Shown here: one piece after another, positions 34,664 to 46,420 of the stretch | How positions within the stretch are numbered: position 1 is the first letter of the stretch | How the letters are laid out: the number at the start of each line of letters is the position of its first letter | From: Elmis aenea | Lineage: Eukaryota > Arthropoda > Insecta > Coleoptera > Elmidae | Length of the DNA stretch: 64,000 nt | Direction of reading: 5' to 3' | NCBI GenBank assembly: GCA_947652605.1 | Contig: OX393577.1 | Span: forward strand, 66,736,108 to 66,800,107 | Program-made: the position numbers and the translations under genes | The notes under the pieces: model-generated | Told to the model about the DNA's origin: nothing | The model's database searches: none | What the model saw: only the letters and a program-made list of their open reading frames with translations

Positions 34664-36042
34664 CAGGGCGAATGTTTCAATATAACCAACACGGACATTT
34701 CCGAAAGCTTATGAGGATGGTTAAATTGGCAAAGAAGGTTGTTCAGTAGAAATAACTATAACCTAAAACTGTGCACACTTTACCCAGCTCCTGAAATACT
34801 CTGAAAATACTGATAATGTCAATTTTAGGTTTTAACTCTATTTTCCTTATAATTATTAAGAGCAATAAAAAAATTGTAGACTATATAATTGCATGGTGTT
34901 ATTAAAAATGATGTAGTCTCCAATCTCCATAATTTTTGATAACGTTGAGAATAGGAAAGACACAGCATAATTAAAAAAACAACATATGAACATTTTCAAA
35001 TTAGAGTTTACCAAGGACGTAAATAGAGTAAAGTGCCCTATATGGAACAGATACCTATTATGGAATACATCAGTTTTATGACAATGAATAAGCGATATCT
35101 GTTGATAAGTATATGTACCTACTTGTACATCAATCACACATTCCCAAATGTAATATAGTTAAAAAATATTCACTAGATTACATAACAGTTTCAAATATAT
35201 TTTTGACGTGCTACTGAGTTTTTAGGCTAAATCTCTTAGTGCAAAATATTATATGCTAGGGTAAATGATATAAAATATTTTATTACATGTTTATTTAGCA
35301 TGAGCCTTTACATTTCAATTAAATAGAACAAAATTTTGATTGGGGTCATTTCATGTTTTACATATACCAATTTTTGAAATGTCACATTGATGCCTAATAT
35401 GGAATACATAGAGGTGCCTTTTAATGAATATGATTATGGTCACTAAGTACAGCAATATGGGTTCAGTGTCAAAAGTGTCAGAAATGGGCAGACGAAAAAT
35501 GTGCAAAATACCCAAAAAAACAATTCTCTTGTCTACCTGTAAAAAATAAATAAATAATCAACATTAGTTCGAATGACCCTTGAATTATAATTTAATTTAC
35601 ATAAATAACAGAGTTTTGGTTTCGTTTAAGTAATAATGTAAATCAAAAAGAAATAAAAGATTAATCTATGAGCAGTTGTTTATTTTAATGTATATTTCCT
35701 ATATAATTTTATATTCCATATTAAGAACCCCTAGTATTCCATATTAGGTTCCCCGGGAGCTTAATATGAAATAGTAGTAACATTTGAAAAAAAATAGCTA
35801 TATAAGAAATATCTACTGTAATATCGTACCAGAATTCGATTAATGTGTTGCGTATTCATTACAAATTCCTTACAAATTTTTTTTGCAAAATTTTTTTGAA
35901 TAAATGTGAATATTATTGCCGAATACAAAAAAATATTCCATATTAGGGCACTTTACTCTACACTTTTCTTGCCTAATTTAACCACCGTTTGATCTCCAAG
36001 TTGTACAATTCCCATGCTCTTCAAGTTGATACATACACCCTG
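34664..36042. mobile_element. CAGGGTG-type element carrying a nested CArG element
   Basis: Left end CAGGGCGAATGTTTCAA and right end (reverse complement) CAGGGTGTATGTATCAA, flanked by TA (34662-34663, 36043-36044). Further in, both arms share GGTTAAATTGGCAAAGAAGG-like sequence. Removing the nested 933-bp element leaves about 0.44 kb. There is no coding capacity. Confidence 0.65.
35026..35958 (+). mobile_element. CArG-box-rich inverted-repeat element, copy 1
   Basis: A 933-bp non-autonomous element. Ends GAGTAAAGTGCCC... and ...GGGCACTTTACTC are flanked by TA (35024-35025, 35959-35960). It carries perfect CC(A/T)6GG boxes at 35054-35063, 35393-35402, 35739-35748 and 35938-35947; a fifth at the left end has lost one A. 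Most lie within a TATTCCATATTAGG repeat. It has no open frame of note. Copy 2, in the opposite orientation, is at 43466-44397. Confidence 0.85.
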
Positions 36043-36044
36043 TA

Positions 36045-37575
36045 GGTTGTCTGAATAAAATGTCTGAAAACGAGGATAATTTCGATTGTCAACTGATGTA
36101 GAAATGAATTTGTGCGGACTTAGATCATTAGCGTGCGTTTTTGAGAGTTAGCGATCGGGACTTGCATCGGTGGGTATCGATCACTAACTTCCGACGGAAG
36201 TGGGTCGACGGAGCCATCGGATTATTATCTCACTTACCGACTGAGCGGAACTCTATATTTTATTCAGGATATTCTAGTTATTTCCAGTTCGCAATTGCTC
36301 TGCTATCTCCGAGGACGCTAGGCGCTGATTTAGAATTGAGATTTCGCTAGGGAGTAGTTCAACTGCATCATTAATTTTTATACTATTTTGAAAAACGGGG
36401 ACGCAAGAAACGGTCTAATTGTTAAAAATTTAACCGCTGCCCGACTTGCAGCAATTTTATCGGTTTAATACCGGAGACACTATGATGTTATTGTCGGTGA
36501 CAATCATGGGTATATCAGAATGCTTATAATACAGGGTTGTTTTTTCCAAGAGAAGGATTTTTCTGTTATTAAACTTAAACTATACATTTTGATACAGCCA
36601 AAATTACTATACAAAATAGCCATTTATTGGACCATAAAAAACCGCTCAAATGGTGTATTGAAGCATAGTTTTTACAGTATTTTACTGGATGTAAAAATTT
36701 AACTAAAGAATCACTATCAAAATAGGTTTCTGCTCCGTTTGATCATGCTTAATATTGACTGTTGCATGGTAACTTTAACATATTACCATTCATATTATTT
36801 AATTCTTTGGCACTCACCTGGATTACTAACTTCACAGGGCAGGATAACAGAATCCTTTTCCGTGACCTTAAATACTTGGCTGGATGTCAAAAATGTTGGC
36901 AGGTCTGCAGGATTAACTTTGATCTGGCTTGCTTGCCAAGAGTCTGCAAAAAAAAAAACAATTATGTGGTTAAAGTCTGCAACTGTTGGCTACAAAACGT
37001 TATTTTCGTTAATTGTGAATAATACGGTGGTAAAAAACGGCAACGTGTGAAGTTTTCTCGCTATTATATCAGGAATAAGTGGCTCAAGGTGTTAATTTCA
37101 GCGCTCCAGCCATACTTTTTCAGGTGGTTGGTATAATTAAAGAATATTGGCATACAGTTAAAAGAACGGTGTTAGTTTTAAGACCACAATGAGACGGTAT
37201 TGAGACTAACAGGGCAACTTAAAAATAATGTTGTTTTGTCTAAGGATAAATTAGGCATTAGTTGTCTTATTGTGTACAAAATTTTCACCTTTTTGAAACG
37301 TACCTCTTGATTAAAATTTCGAATTTTTTACGACAAACTTATTGATTTGTGTGTTGCATCTCATAGTTATACATACGTTTGATAACTGCTGCACGCCATT
37401 TTGCAAGAAATGTTTGATTTCATTGTTAAACTTTGTTGATTGGAGGATGACTTTTATTTTATTAATTAATAAACCCAAAGCACAATTTTTTCAGCAGTTT
37501 AGTTTGCCAAAGGTTCTGTCTCACATAACAAAGTGTTTCTATCTTGAATTTATCATGCAGTATCAGTTATGATAA
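36045..37575. other. No recognisable gene
   Basis: AT-rich with several short open frames (for example a Cys-rich one at 36762-37022) that match nothing and are probably chance. Confidence 0.4.
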
Positions 37576-38165
37576 TGTGCTAGAAAGCAGGAATAATGTT
37601 AAAATGTTAAACTCGTATGGTGCCCAAGGCACACCAATATACCAGGGAACGAGAAGGCTGATCGCCTAGCCAAAATTGGCAGCGAGACACCTTTCTTCGG
37701 ACCAGAACCCGCAGTTGGTACATCCTATGGAACAGCCAAGCGGTGTCTTAATGACATATTAATACAGGGGCATAATGGTCATTGGAATAAAGCTGCAGGA
37801 CAAGCCCATTCTAAAGCTATCCTGTCAATGGTCTCCAAAGAAAAGACAGAAGAAATGATCAGGATGAGCAGAGTAGAAAACTGAGCAGCCACAGGACTCG
37901 TCACAGGACACTGTGGGCCAAACAAACACTTCTACACAATAGGGCTCTCAGAAACCGATATATGCAGAGGATGTGGTGAAGAAGAAGAAACTCCCCTTCA
38001 CGTAATATGCCAGTGTGAAGCATTCACACATTATCGGCGTAGACTTCTGGGGATGAAAAAAAAAACAACCAAGAAGAGTAAAGAAATACACTCTTAAAGA
38101 AAATCCTGGATTTTTTTAAAAACACAGGACTTCCTTAAGGGGCTATCACCAAAGGGTACAATAAA
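37576..38165 (+). mobile_element. LINE RNase H and C-terminal zinc-knuckle fragment
   Basis: The plus strand encodes, in broken frames, GTPIYQGTRRLIA-type sequence equivalent to HTNIPGNEKADRLAKIGS, then FGPEPAVGTSYGTAKRCLND, SMVSKEKTEEMIRMSRVE (stop), AATGLVTGHCGPNKHFYTIG, and CRGCGEEEETPLHVICQCE, a Cys-rich terminal motif. A KGLSPKGTINQ tail follows near 38140. It matches the copy at 56.0-56.8 kb and is dead. Confidence 0.85.
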
Positions 38166-38328
38166 CCAATAGGTCGCAGTACAGAAACCCAAAAGAGGAC
38201 CACCTCCGCGAAAATAATAAAAAAAAATCAGTTCTGATATGGTGAAGAGTGTTACGCTGAAGTCGTGAATTTTTGCGAAAAAGGGGTGTGTTATAATTTA
38301 AAACAAGTTTATAACTTTGGACTTCCCA

Positions 38329-38615
38329 AATATATTTGATCCCTGCACACACGGCCAAAACAGCCCAGCGCTGGTTTTAAGAAAACGCACCTGGCTTCTT
38401 CGCGGCAGAAGACTGGTTTTCCGGAAGACCCGATTCTAATACGTTGGGCTATTAAATGTAGTCGGTGCTCGAGTAGATGGCCATCGGTATCCAACACAAA
38501 AATATCAAACACTTAAAGAGCGATTTGGTTAGGACAGCGGCATCAATATTGCGTGTGGGGATGGACGAATGGTCAATGAAATTAAAAGATTGTGTAATAG
38601 CAAAAGCGAATACAG
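38329..38615 (+). pseudogene. Mariner-type transposase C-terminal remnant
   Basis: One plus frame reads IPAHTAKTAQRWF-stop-ENAPGFFAAEDWFSG, RPDSNTLGY, SVLE, then QHKNIKHLKSDLVRTAASI and LRVGMDEWSMKLKDCVIAKA. This follows the usual transposase order: APAHTA block, AAEDWPSGSPDLNPLDY block with the third catalytic acidic residue (here part of a decayed NTLGY), SVLE, and the C-terminal helices. Several in-frame stops are present. No terminal repeats were located. Confidence 0.75.
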
Positions 38616-39970
38616 TTTTAATATAATCCATTAAATAATATTACTAAAGAATGTAAATCATATAAAGAATTTTTGTTATTAATATCTCAAATTAACAATA
38701 CTAATTTGGGACACATACATAGTAGTACCTACATGTTGCGGACAAATTTTCGGATTCAAATTATTCATTGAACAAGAAACAATATGTGACGTAGACGGTG
38801 TAACAAGATAAAGACTGGTTTAAAATAAAGAGTTTATCTAAGAGGGCCGTGCGACTGTAACAAGTGTGAAATGCTCAGCCAAATTGGTGGAGAGGACCTA
38901 ATTAAATCCCCAGTTCGTTCTCGCTGCTCAGACTATTTGATTTTATTTCGTGCTGAAAATTTCTTCGTGGAATACTGTAATCACATACTTTAAGGCGAAA
39001 CTTCGGGCTGCTTAATTGGTTCCTAATTTGGTAGAAAACATTGTGTTTTATGCATGAATAATGGACGTTATGTTGATGAATAAATAATTATGGGAAAAAT
39101 AACGTGGTAAAGAATTTATCTGTTTTTCATTACCGTGCGGTTATAATGAAGGACTCGAGTTTCCAAAATTGTATGAATTATTGCTGTCATGTACACCAAG
39201 AATTCTAAATTAACATCCATTATTATTGTTATTACAATATTTCATGTATTGGATGTACAACACGAATGATATTAGTATGAAGAATTGTCTATTAAAATTA
39301 AAACCACGTCGACTATATTATACATATTTAAGAACCATTGTATTCATCGTCGTTAGACTCAATTGTGAGCAAAACGCATTTGATTGCATATATTCTTTTA
39401 ACAGTTTCGTATTAGCTGCAAAGTATTATAAAGTTTTCTAATTCTATCATCACACCATAATTTTTTCCACGTTACACGACAAATATGATTTTTAAAATAA
39501 CTTTAGGGTTTCCAGTAAATACCTTGTACCGATATTCATCAATTCAAAATACTTTAAGCCGTTATATTTTTTTAAATTCTTTTTTACCTTCATCTGCCAA
39601 TGCAGGCAATAAGCTTTCCCGTTGTCAAAGAACTACTGACATGTGCAGAATGCTCCAGTGAGCATTCTGCTTACACCTATACACTCAAACTGGTAGTCCG
39701 GAAGCCGGACTTTATTATTACCTATTTTTTTAATTAAATCCCTTTAATAGTAATTTCATGCGGTTTACTTACGTGCTTCCTAGGAAAAATGGACAAAGGC
39801 AATCATTTACTATGCCGATTAGGATTTGTTTTAAATAAAATATTGGTTTTTGCCATTTTTAACAACAATTGTTTCAAAAAAGTCTTAAGTGTTATACATT
39901 GCCGAATTCAGAAAAAAATGCTCTACAAATTGGCGTTAAAATCAGATATAGCGTCCATAAGAAAAAATTA
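38616..39970. other. No recognisable gene
   Basis: AT-rich sequence with short unsupported open frames. Confidence 0.4.
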
Positions 39971-39972
39971 GC

Positions 39973-40002
39973 CTGATGATGGTTTTAAAAAAACGAAACG
40001 TC
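39973..40002 (+). ncRNA. Hammerhead-like core motif (solo)
   Basis: CTGATGA (39973-39979), a GGTTTT...AAAAAC stem, GAAA (39995-39998) and then CGTC. This is the arrangement of a hammerhead ribozyme core, as seen in Penelope-like and related elements. The flanking strands pair poorly to form helix I, and an extra base precedes helix II, so activity is doubtful. Confidence 0.3.
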
Positions 40003-40649
40003 GCACGGAAAATATAATTGGGGAATTTGATTCCTTGCAAAAAGTGACCAGAAAAAGTTTTAACAGAAATGAAATTCGACATCAAATGAAAAAGTTACGG
40101 GCAAAAAACAAAAATCCACGTTTTTACTTTTTCCCCTATATCTCAAAAACTAAAAAAGCTAGATAAGTTCTGTTTGCGTCGAATTATTAAGCACTTGAAT
40201 ATACGACTTTGCCCTAATTTAACTGAAGTCGTAACTCTTACCGTTTACGAGATCCCCATAGTGGCCCTCGAAAAACGAAAGCTCTGTATATGTAATTATT
40301 TTAATAAACATTACTACCAAGTGATATAATTTAAAAAATTTAAAAATGTTAACTATCGTACTACTAGTTCATTTCCATCGCCTATATCGTAGAAGAGTCA
40401 TTTTTCATAATTTTCTATGACTCGGATCTATAAAAAAGTAAAACTTTATCTAACACCTGCCAGAGTTTTATTAATAACATACGATATGCCCATGTTAGAT
40501 ACATTACCAATACTTATATCGTACTCTGTATATGATGAAGTTCAAAGTATACTTTATAATTCATCCCATAAATCCAAGGTCTTTATGTTAACTGAACTAA
40601 TGGTAATAAAACAATGGTAAGAGTGATGGGAGCATAAAAAATAAAACTT
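40003..40649. other. No recognisable gene
   Basis: Contains CGAGATCCCCATAGTGG near 40250, resembling the interior of the repeat at 59.9 and 61.7 kb. Nothing coding was supported. Confidence 0.4.
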
Positions 40650-40727
40650 TGTTTTCACACAACTTGCTGGTCCCTAAAGAATAACCTGCGAACCCCAAGG
40701 GTCCGCGGATCCCGGGTTTCGAAACAC
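40650..40727 (-). mobile_element. hAT-type solo end
   Basis: On the minus strand: GGTGTTTCGAAACCCGGGAT then CCGCGGACCCTTGGGGTTCG, resembling hAT terminal sequences. No partner end was found. Confidence 0.45.
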
Positions 40728-41976
40728 CAAGTTTCATACATGTGCAGTTCCTCCAGTTTACAAGTATTCCACAATGGCTTAAAGGTTTAGCAAATCTAAG
40801 CTAATAGCAGTTAATACTTGGCTTAAACTTAGGTTTAAGCGCATGCAAAGTTTAAACTGAAAGGGTTGGCAGAAAATAATTCTATAAAATATCTGAGTTG
40901 TTTGCACTTAATCAGGATAAACAACATTTAAGAAATGTACCAAACGTAAAGCGAATTCCTTTATCATGTCTTCCTTAAATCAACAATTATAGTAAAAAAA
41001 TGGTGTACATAAAGATCATCTTGGAATTATGTAAATCGTTTAATTCTAAGCGTAATTTCTGTCTGCCCTGGGGATGGAGTGAGTAAAACAATGTTAAAAT
41101 TATTGGTAATATTAGCTAGTCTATGTACATGTATCAATTATTTAGAATAAATTGTTGGGCGCAGTTAACCATCAGTATTTTCCTATATCAATGGTTTTAG
41201 CAGATTCTTTATTCCTTCCACGAGGCCACAAATAAACTGACCTTTTCCAAATAAGATCGGGACGGCATGCAGTCGTATCGTAGTGTTAAAACTTGGGTTC
41301 GAAGCGTAAATTTCAATTGCAACGGCCATCAGCTCTCTAGCACTCTTTATACGTCTTTTCCCTCCATTCCTGCGATATTTTCGTACGATAGCACACCCGT
41401 TCCTTTCTTTTATTAGTGTAAACCACGCGATAGCTAGCGGGACACGTACGTAGAACGCCGTGTAACAGAATTTCACTTCGTGGGTTATTTCTGCTAGCAT
41501 TTCCACTCCGCTTTCCCGCTAATCCTCGATTTTCGATATTCTCGTATTATTTCTTGAGCCGCAGATACTTTTGTTTACACGAAGTTTGGGAAATAGGAGC
41601 TGTAACAATTTTTTTCGTAATCCGGCGTTTAATACGACAGGCCATTGAACAAATGCCACGTATATTCTGACTTGTAAGCGGGAATTCGATGGTTGTTCAA
41701 CTCACATGCATACGTCAATGTATTTGAGAGGATATAGTTGCAGCACGTAGCACAGAAAATGGTCGAGTGCTTGATAAGAACCCTTCAGTTGCTAGTAGGT
41801 TCGTTCTGTTACTATAAAAGTCGACCGAAGTCCTTTAAAACACATTTTGTTAACTAAAAATATTATCTAAAGCTTCTGTAAAGAGCATTCACTTGAAGAT
41901 TTACATGTTGTATTTTTTATTCATGACCAAAATCACATTAGTTAATTTTATATTCTAACACGACATAATAATTATA
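40728..41976. other. No recognisable gene
   Basis: A 107-codon minus frame at 41183-41506 has no recognised domain. The rest is AT-rich. Confidence 0.4.
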
Positions 41977-42368
41977 CAGGGTGGTCCACATTTTTATATC
42001 AGGACTTTAACAGTCGATACAAAAGATACAGGGTGTTGAAATTTTCGAAAAAATATCGAAAATTTTTAACCGTTTCGCAACCAGTAGATATATTTAAACC
42101 AAATTTGGTATACAGCACCACCTTACATGTTTACACATTCGGAAAGAATGTCAACCCCCACCAGCGACCAGTGGCGGAGTTGTGGGGGATCAGTTTTAAT
42201 AAATTTTATAAAAAACTAGTACGGCCCTGTTCAAAATCAAACTCAAAATTGTTTTTGGGTGGAACATTTTATTCTAAACTAAAAGTGTCTCCTGACTTTT
42301 CTTCGTATCTGCCACCGTTTGGCGGGGAATTTGATCTATTTTACTATTCTCGCGAAAAGTGTTTGTAA
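41977..42368 (+). mobile_element. Solo arm of the foldback CAGGGTG family
   Basis: Starts CAGGGTGGTCCACATTTTT after TA and has a second internal CAGGGTGTTGAAATTTTCG at 42029. It then matches the right arm of the element at 28140-28598. The 111-codon frame it contains mirrors the arm sequence in piggyBac 1 and is not considered a gene. The opposite arm is missing. Confidence 0.7.
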
Positions 42369-42711
42369 GCACACTCATTGTAACAAAAATGGAGCATAAA
42401 TATAAAATAACGCAAATTAAATTAAAGTTTGAGTTATTATGTTATTAAAGAGTAAATAAATATATATCAAAACTCTTTGCAAGTGTTTCTTGAATAAAAC
42501 AAATCGAATTACGTGGCCAGATCTTCAATTAATTATTAACCTCAAACCTTAAATTGCAAATTAATGCCTAACCATGTCTCTCAATTATTCATACACTGTA
42601 CTCTATTACATTCTAATTAACCATTAAATTAAGGAGTGTACAATCTCATATATCAAACCGACTAGGACGCCCTAGAGGCCGGTATTATAATTTATAATCT
42701 AAAAATTACAA

Positions 42712-43190
42712 CACTACAAAACTAACTTGTCCGTGAATATAAAAAACCGTGGTGCCACTTTACAACGTTAAATAAAATCTTGATAAGAGCAATTGCATAG
42801 GTCTTTATCAGTTAAACAAAGAAATTTTCATTAAGTGTTTCTGCGAAACATTATTAAAATAAATTTAAGTACCTACATTAACTTTGAAACTGATTAAAAT
42901 ATAATGCCATGTTTGTCAATTAATAACTATCAATTTCGAAAGCCTTACACCTTACAGGATCACAAAACCAACTTATAAAAAACCGTGGTGCCATTTTTAA
43001 ACGTTATTGACAATTTTGTTAAGAGCATTTGCATAAGCCTTTATCAGTTTAACAAACAATTTTTATTAAGTGTTTGTGCAAAACATTTTTAAAAGATAAA
43101 CTTAAGTACAGTAATTTTAAAACTGATAATGCCATGTTTTTCAATTTATAATGTTATCAATTTCGAAAGCATTAACTTCAAGAGTGTAAT
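42712..43190. repeat. Tandem duplication, about 236-bp offset
   Basis: Two adjacent diverged copies share AAAAAACCGTGGTGCCA (42741 and 42977), CATAGGTCTTTATCAGTT-like, TTAAGTGTTT and CAATTTCGAAAGC blocks in the same order. The copies are old and contain no gene. Confidence 0.75.
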
Positions 43191-43465
43191 TAAATACTTG
43201 CTTTTAAGATTTTTAACAACATTATAAAATTTATCGTTTATTTGAAGGTGTTTTAAACAAGATTATATCAAAAATTGTTTTGAGCCAAAAATTAAATCTC
43301 ATGCTGTGAATCAAATTTTTTGTTGTATCAATGTTATCGTTTATAAATTATAAAATATGTAAATTGTATAACACTTTAATAAAACAGTTAAAAGAAGATA
43401 CAATGACCTAAAAATCAAATTTTGAGCACATTTTGTAAATGGTATTTAATGAACTTTAAAAAACT

Positions 43466-44397
43466 GTAAAGTGCCCTAATATGGAATACTTTTTTGTATT
43501 CGGCAATAATATTCACATTAATTCAACAAAATTTTGCAAAAAAAATTGTAAGGAATTTGTAACCAATACGCAACACATTACTCGAATTCTGGTACGATTT
43601 ACGGTAGATATTTCTTATATAGCTATTTTTTCAAAATGTTACTACTATTTCATATTAAGCTCCCGGGTAACCTAATATGGAATACTAGGGGTTCTTAATA
43701 TGGAATATAGAATTATATAGGAAATATAAATTAAAATAAACAACTGCTCATAGATTAATCTTTCATTTCTTTCTGATTTGCATTATTACTTAAACCAAAC
43801 CAAAACTCTGTTATTTATGTAAATTAAATTATAATTCAAGTGTCATTCGAACTAAATGTTGATAATTTATTTGTTTTTTACAGGTAGGACAAAAGAATTT
43901 TTTTTTTTTGGTATTTTGCACATTTTTCGTCTGCTCATTTCCGACACTTTTGACACTGAACCCATATTGCTGTACTTAGTGACCATAATCATATTCATTA
44001 AAAGGCGCCTCTATGTATTCCATATTAGGCAACAATGTGACATTTCAAAAATCGGTATATGTAAAACGTGAAATGGCCCCAATCAAAAGTTTGTTCTATT
44101 TAATTGAAATGTAAAGGCTCATGCTAAATAAACATGCAATGAAATATTTTATATCATTTACCCTAGCATATAATATTTTGCACTGAAAGATTTAGCCTAA
44201 AAACTCAGTAGCACGTCAAAACTATATTTGAATCTGTTATGTAATCTAGTGAATATTTTTTAAGTATTTTACATTTGGGAATGTGTGATCAATGTACAAA
44301 TAGGTACATATACTTTTCAACAGATATCGCTTAATCATTGTCATAAAACTGATGTATTCCATAATAGGTAACTGTTCCATATTAGGGCACTTTACTC
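43466..44397 (-). mobile_element. CArG-box-rich inverted-repeat element, copy 2
   Basis: The same element as 35026-35958 in reverse orientation. Perfect CC(A/T)6GG boxes lie at 43475-43484, 43671-43680, 44020-44029, 44359-44368 and 44377-44386. Right end GGGCACTTTACTC is followed by TA; the left end is slightly eroded (GTAAAGTGCCC). Confidence 0.85.
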
Positions 44398-44399
44398 TA

Positions 44400-45414
44400 C
44401 ACTTTTGTAAATCAGCAATTTTTTATCTTTAATAATGACCAAGACCTTAACTCGTTCTGGTGGCTACAAATTTCTAGTTAAATAAAAATTTAGTTTTTAT
44501 CGTTTAATAGTGCAATATGAGGTTGAAACAGTGTACAGGAAAAATGCAAGACCGTATAGTTTGTTTTTCAGGTATTCAAAGCTTAGCATAACAAGAGCTC
44601 TGAGGTCTTCTTTATATGTGATGCATAAGAACAGCCACTCTAGCTAAGCTGCAGAACAAACATCAGCCAGAGAGACAGATGCTGCACAAATAGTAAGGAT
44701 AACATGGTTTGAAAAGCGGTCTCTATCTATTTCACCACAGAAATTGTTGATTTTCGCAGAGGACTTCTAGGTTTTTTTTAAAATCGTCAGAGTAACGACT
44801 TAAAAACACAAAAAAAAACTTAGACATTTGTAAAGAATAGAATGAACCGTTTTCGGTCTAGAGAGGGCACATATTCAATTTGGCCTTGATATCTGGAAGT
44901 AAAGTTACTTAAAATTAAAATTACTTCTGGGAAGCCAAGCCAAAAAACTTCCATTTTATATTTCGCTCAAGAAATATCTTTCGTTAAATACAACAAACAG
45001 TACCAACATGGACCACTTGACTGTAAAACTGAATCCTGTTAATGCAATTACAATAGCGTCGGCGGAAAACTCGCGGATTAATGGAATATTAAAAAGTAGT
45101 TAAGGAATTTAAAACGTCGGAGATACAGACAAATATATCTAGCTTTACGAAGTCTTGCTAGGAAATTTGAATTATGGCCATTATCTTCCCCACTATTTTA
45201 TATGTTAAGAGAATTATTATTAATAAATCAGCTTAAATGCGAAGAATTTTTGTAGCTTTTACATTTTTCGAGGATTTTAAACAACTCTTAATTATAATTG
45301 CGGTTAATTAATAGAGGTAATAAAAACCTTAATTAAAATGCAAATGGCTGTTTTGTTATTTCTTTATCTACTTTTTATTCCATTTCTTTAAAGTAAGTTT
45401 AAAGTTCAACTTTG
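44400..45414. other. No recognisable gene
   Basis: AT-rich DNA; a slightly GC-richer part at 44570-44720 gives no convincing frame. Confidence 0.4.
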
Positions 45415-46420
45415 TCTTCTTCTTAATCGGTTCCTCTCGTACCTTTCGGTGTCGAAGTATGTGTTTGTACTTCTTGATTATGTTTCTCCATCTTTGTCGA
45501 TCATTGGCTAACTATGGCTCATCTCCACAGCTGACCCCTTTTTCTTCTGGTTTATGTCTTACTTCGTTTCTCCATTTTGTTCTTTGTCTTCTTCTACTTC
45601 TTTTTCCCTCAAACTTCGTTTTCTGTTCCATTTTTGCGTACCTGCTTTCTGGCATGTATACAGGGTGTGTATAAATTGGCGATGTTCTTCGTAAAATTCT
45701 AAGTCGAAAATCTTGATACAAAAATGTTGTACCATGCTTTTCCCATGGCCTCAGGAACCATTTAAAGAAAAAAAAAATGTGGCAACATTGCATACATTAA
45801 TTTGCGTTTGGACATTTTTTTTATCAGCAATTTTTACTTAGGTATTTACAATTTTTGTTCGAACTGAAAGCCTTCAGTTCGTAAACATAACTGCAAACTT
45901 TTGGGTATCGTAAAACACGAACTAGAAATAATTACGAGAAAAACAGAGATGACAGCTAATGACAATGTTGCTATATGTGTTATTTTCATTCAAATCAGTG
46001 ATTTACATATTTTCAACACCAATTTTTGAAAGGAAGAACACAATATCTACGAAAAAATACTATTCGAAATTTATTTTTATTCCAAATTGCAGCTTTTTCA
46101 TTTGCAAGTATTAAATAATAACGCTTATTAAAGGACTAAATGTCAAAACTTTGAGGACCTCTTGCAGACACAGCAATGGTACAATATTTTCGTATTAAGA
46201 TTTTCGTCTTAGAATTTTACGAAGAACATCGCCACGTGTAGCGCTTCCGCCAATTTTTACACACCCTGTATAGTAGATGTCCCAGCCATCTTAATTGGTT
46301 TGTCTCCATATTTTTCTCTATGTCTTGGCTTTATTTAATTTTATCGTTGCTAATCTCAATTTATCCTTCTATTCTTCTCAAAAATCTCATCTCTTGCGTT
46401 TGGACCATATATCCAAAAAT
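45415..46420 (-). mobile_element. RTE-like LINE remnant, family 2, split by a MITE
   Basis: From 46420 the minus strand reads EMRFLRRIEG, IEISNDKIK and METNQLRWLGHLL up to 46271. After the inserted MITE it resumes at 45660 with MPESRYAKMEQKTKFEGKRS and RRRQRTKWRNEVRHKPEEKG, then LANDRQRWRNIIKKYKHILR to 45415. The LGHLLRMPESRYAKM reading is seamless once the MITE is removed. Stops are present; only the C-terminal part survives. Confidence 0.88.
45661..46268. mobile_element. Mariner-linked MITE (608 bp) inside a LINE
   Basis: Ends CAGGGTGTGTATAAATTGGC and its complement, flanked by TATA on both sides (45657-45660, 46269-46272), so a TA or TATA duplication. Arms match over about 95 bp, except for an 18-bp gap in the left arm. 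The right arm nearly equals the terminal repeat of the transposase remnant at 7321-7783. Confidence 0.88.

Noticed and set aside
36762..37022. A Cys-rich plus frame of 86 codons
   Set aside because: Resembles a small secreted protein only by cysteine count; no signal peptide, and low-complexity A-runs inside.
41183..41506. A 107-codon minus frame
   Set aside because: No domain, signal peptide or homologous copy recognised; may be chance.
27796..42368. Three similar open frames (27796-27978, 28139-28408, 42033-42368) sharing FNKFYKKLVRPCSKSNSKLF-like sequence
   Set aside because: All lie in the arms of the same CAGGGTG-type foldback family and break outside it; no domain and no start or stop conservation.
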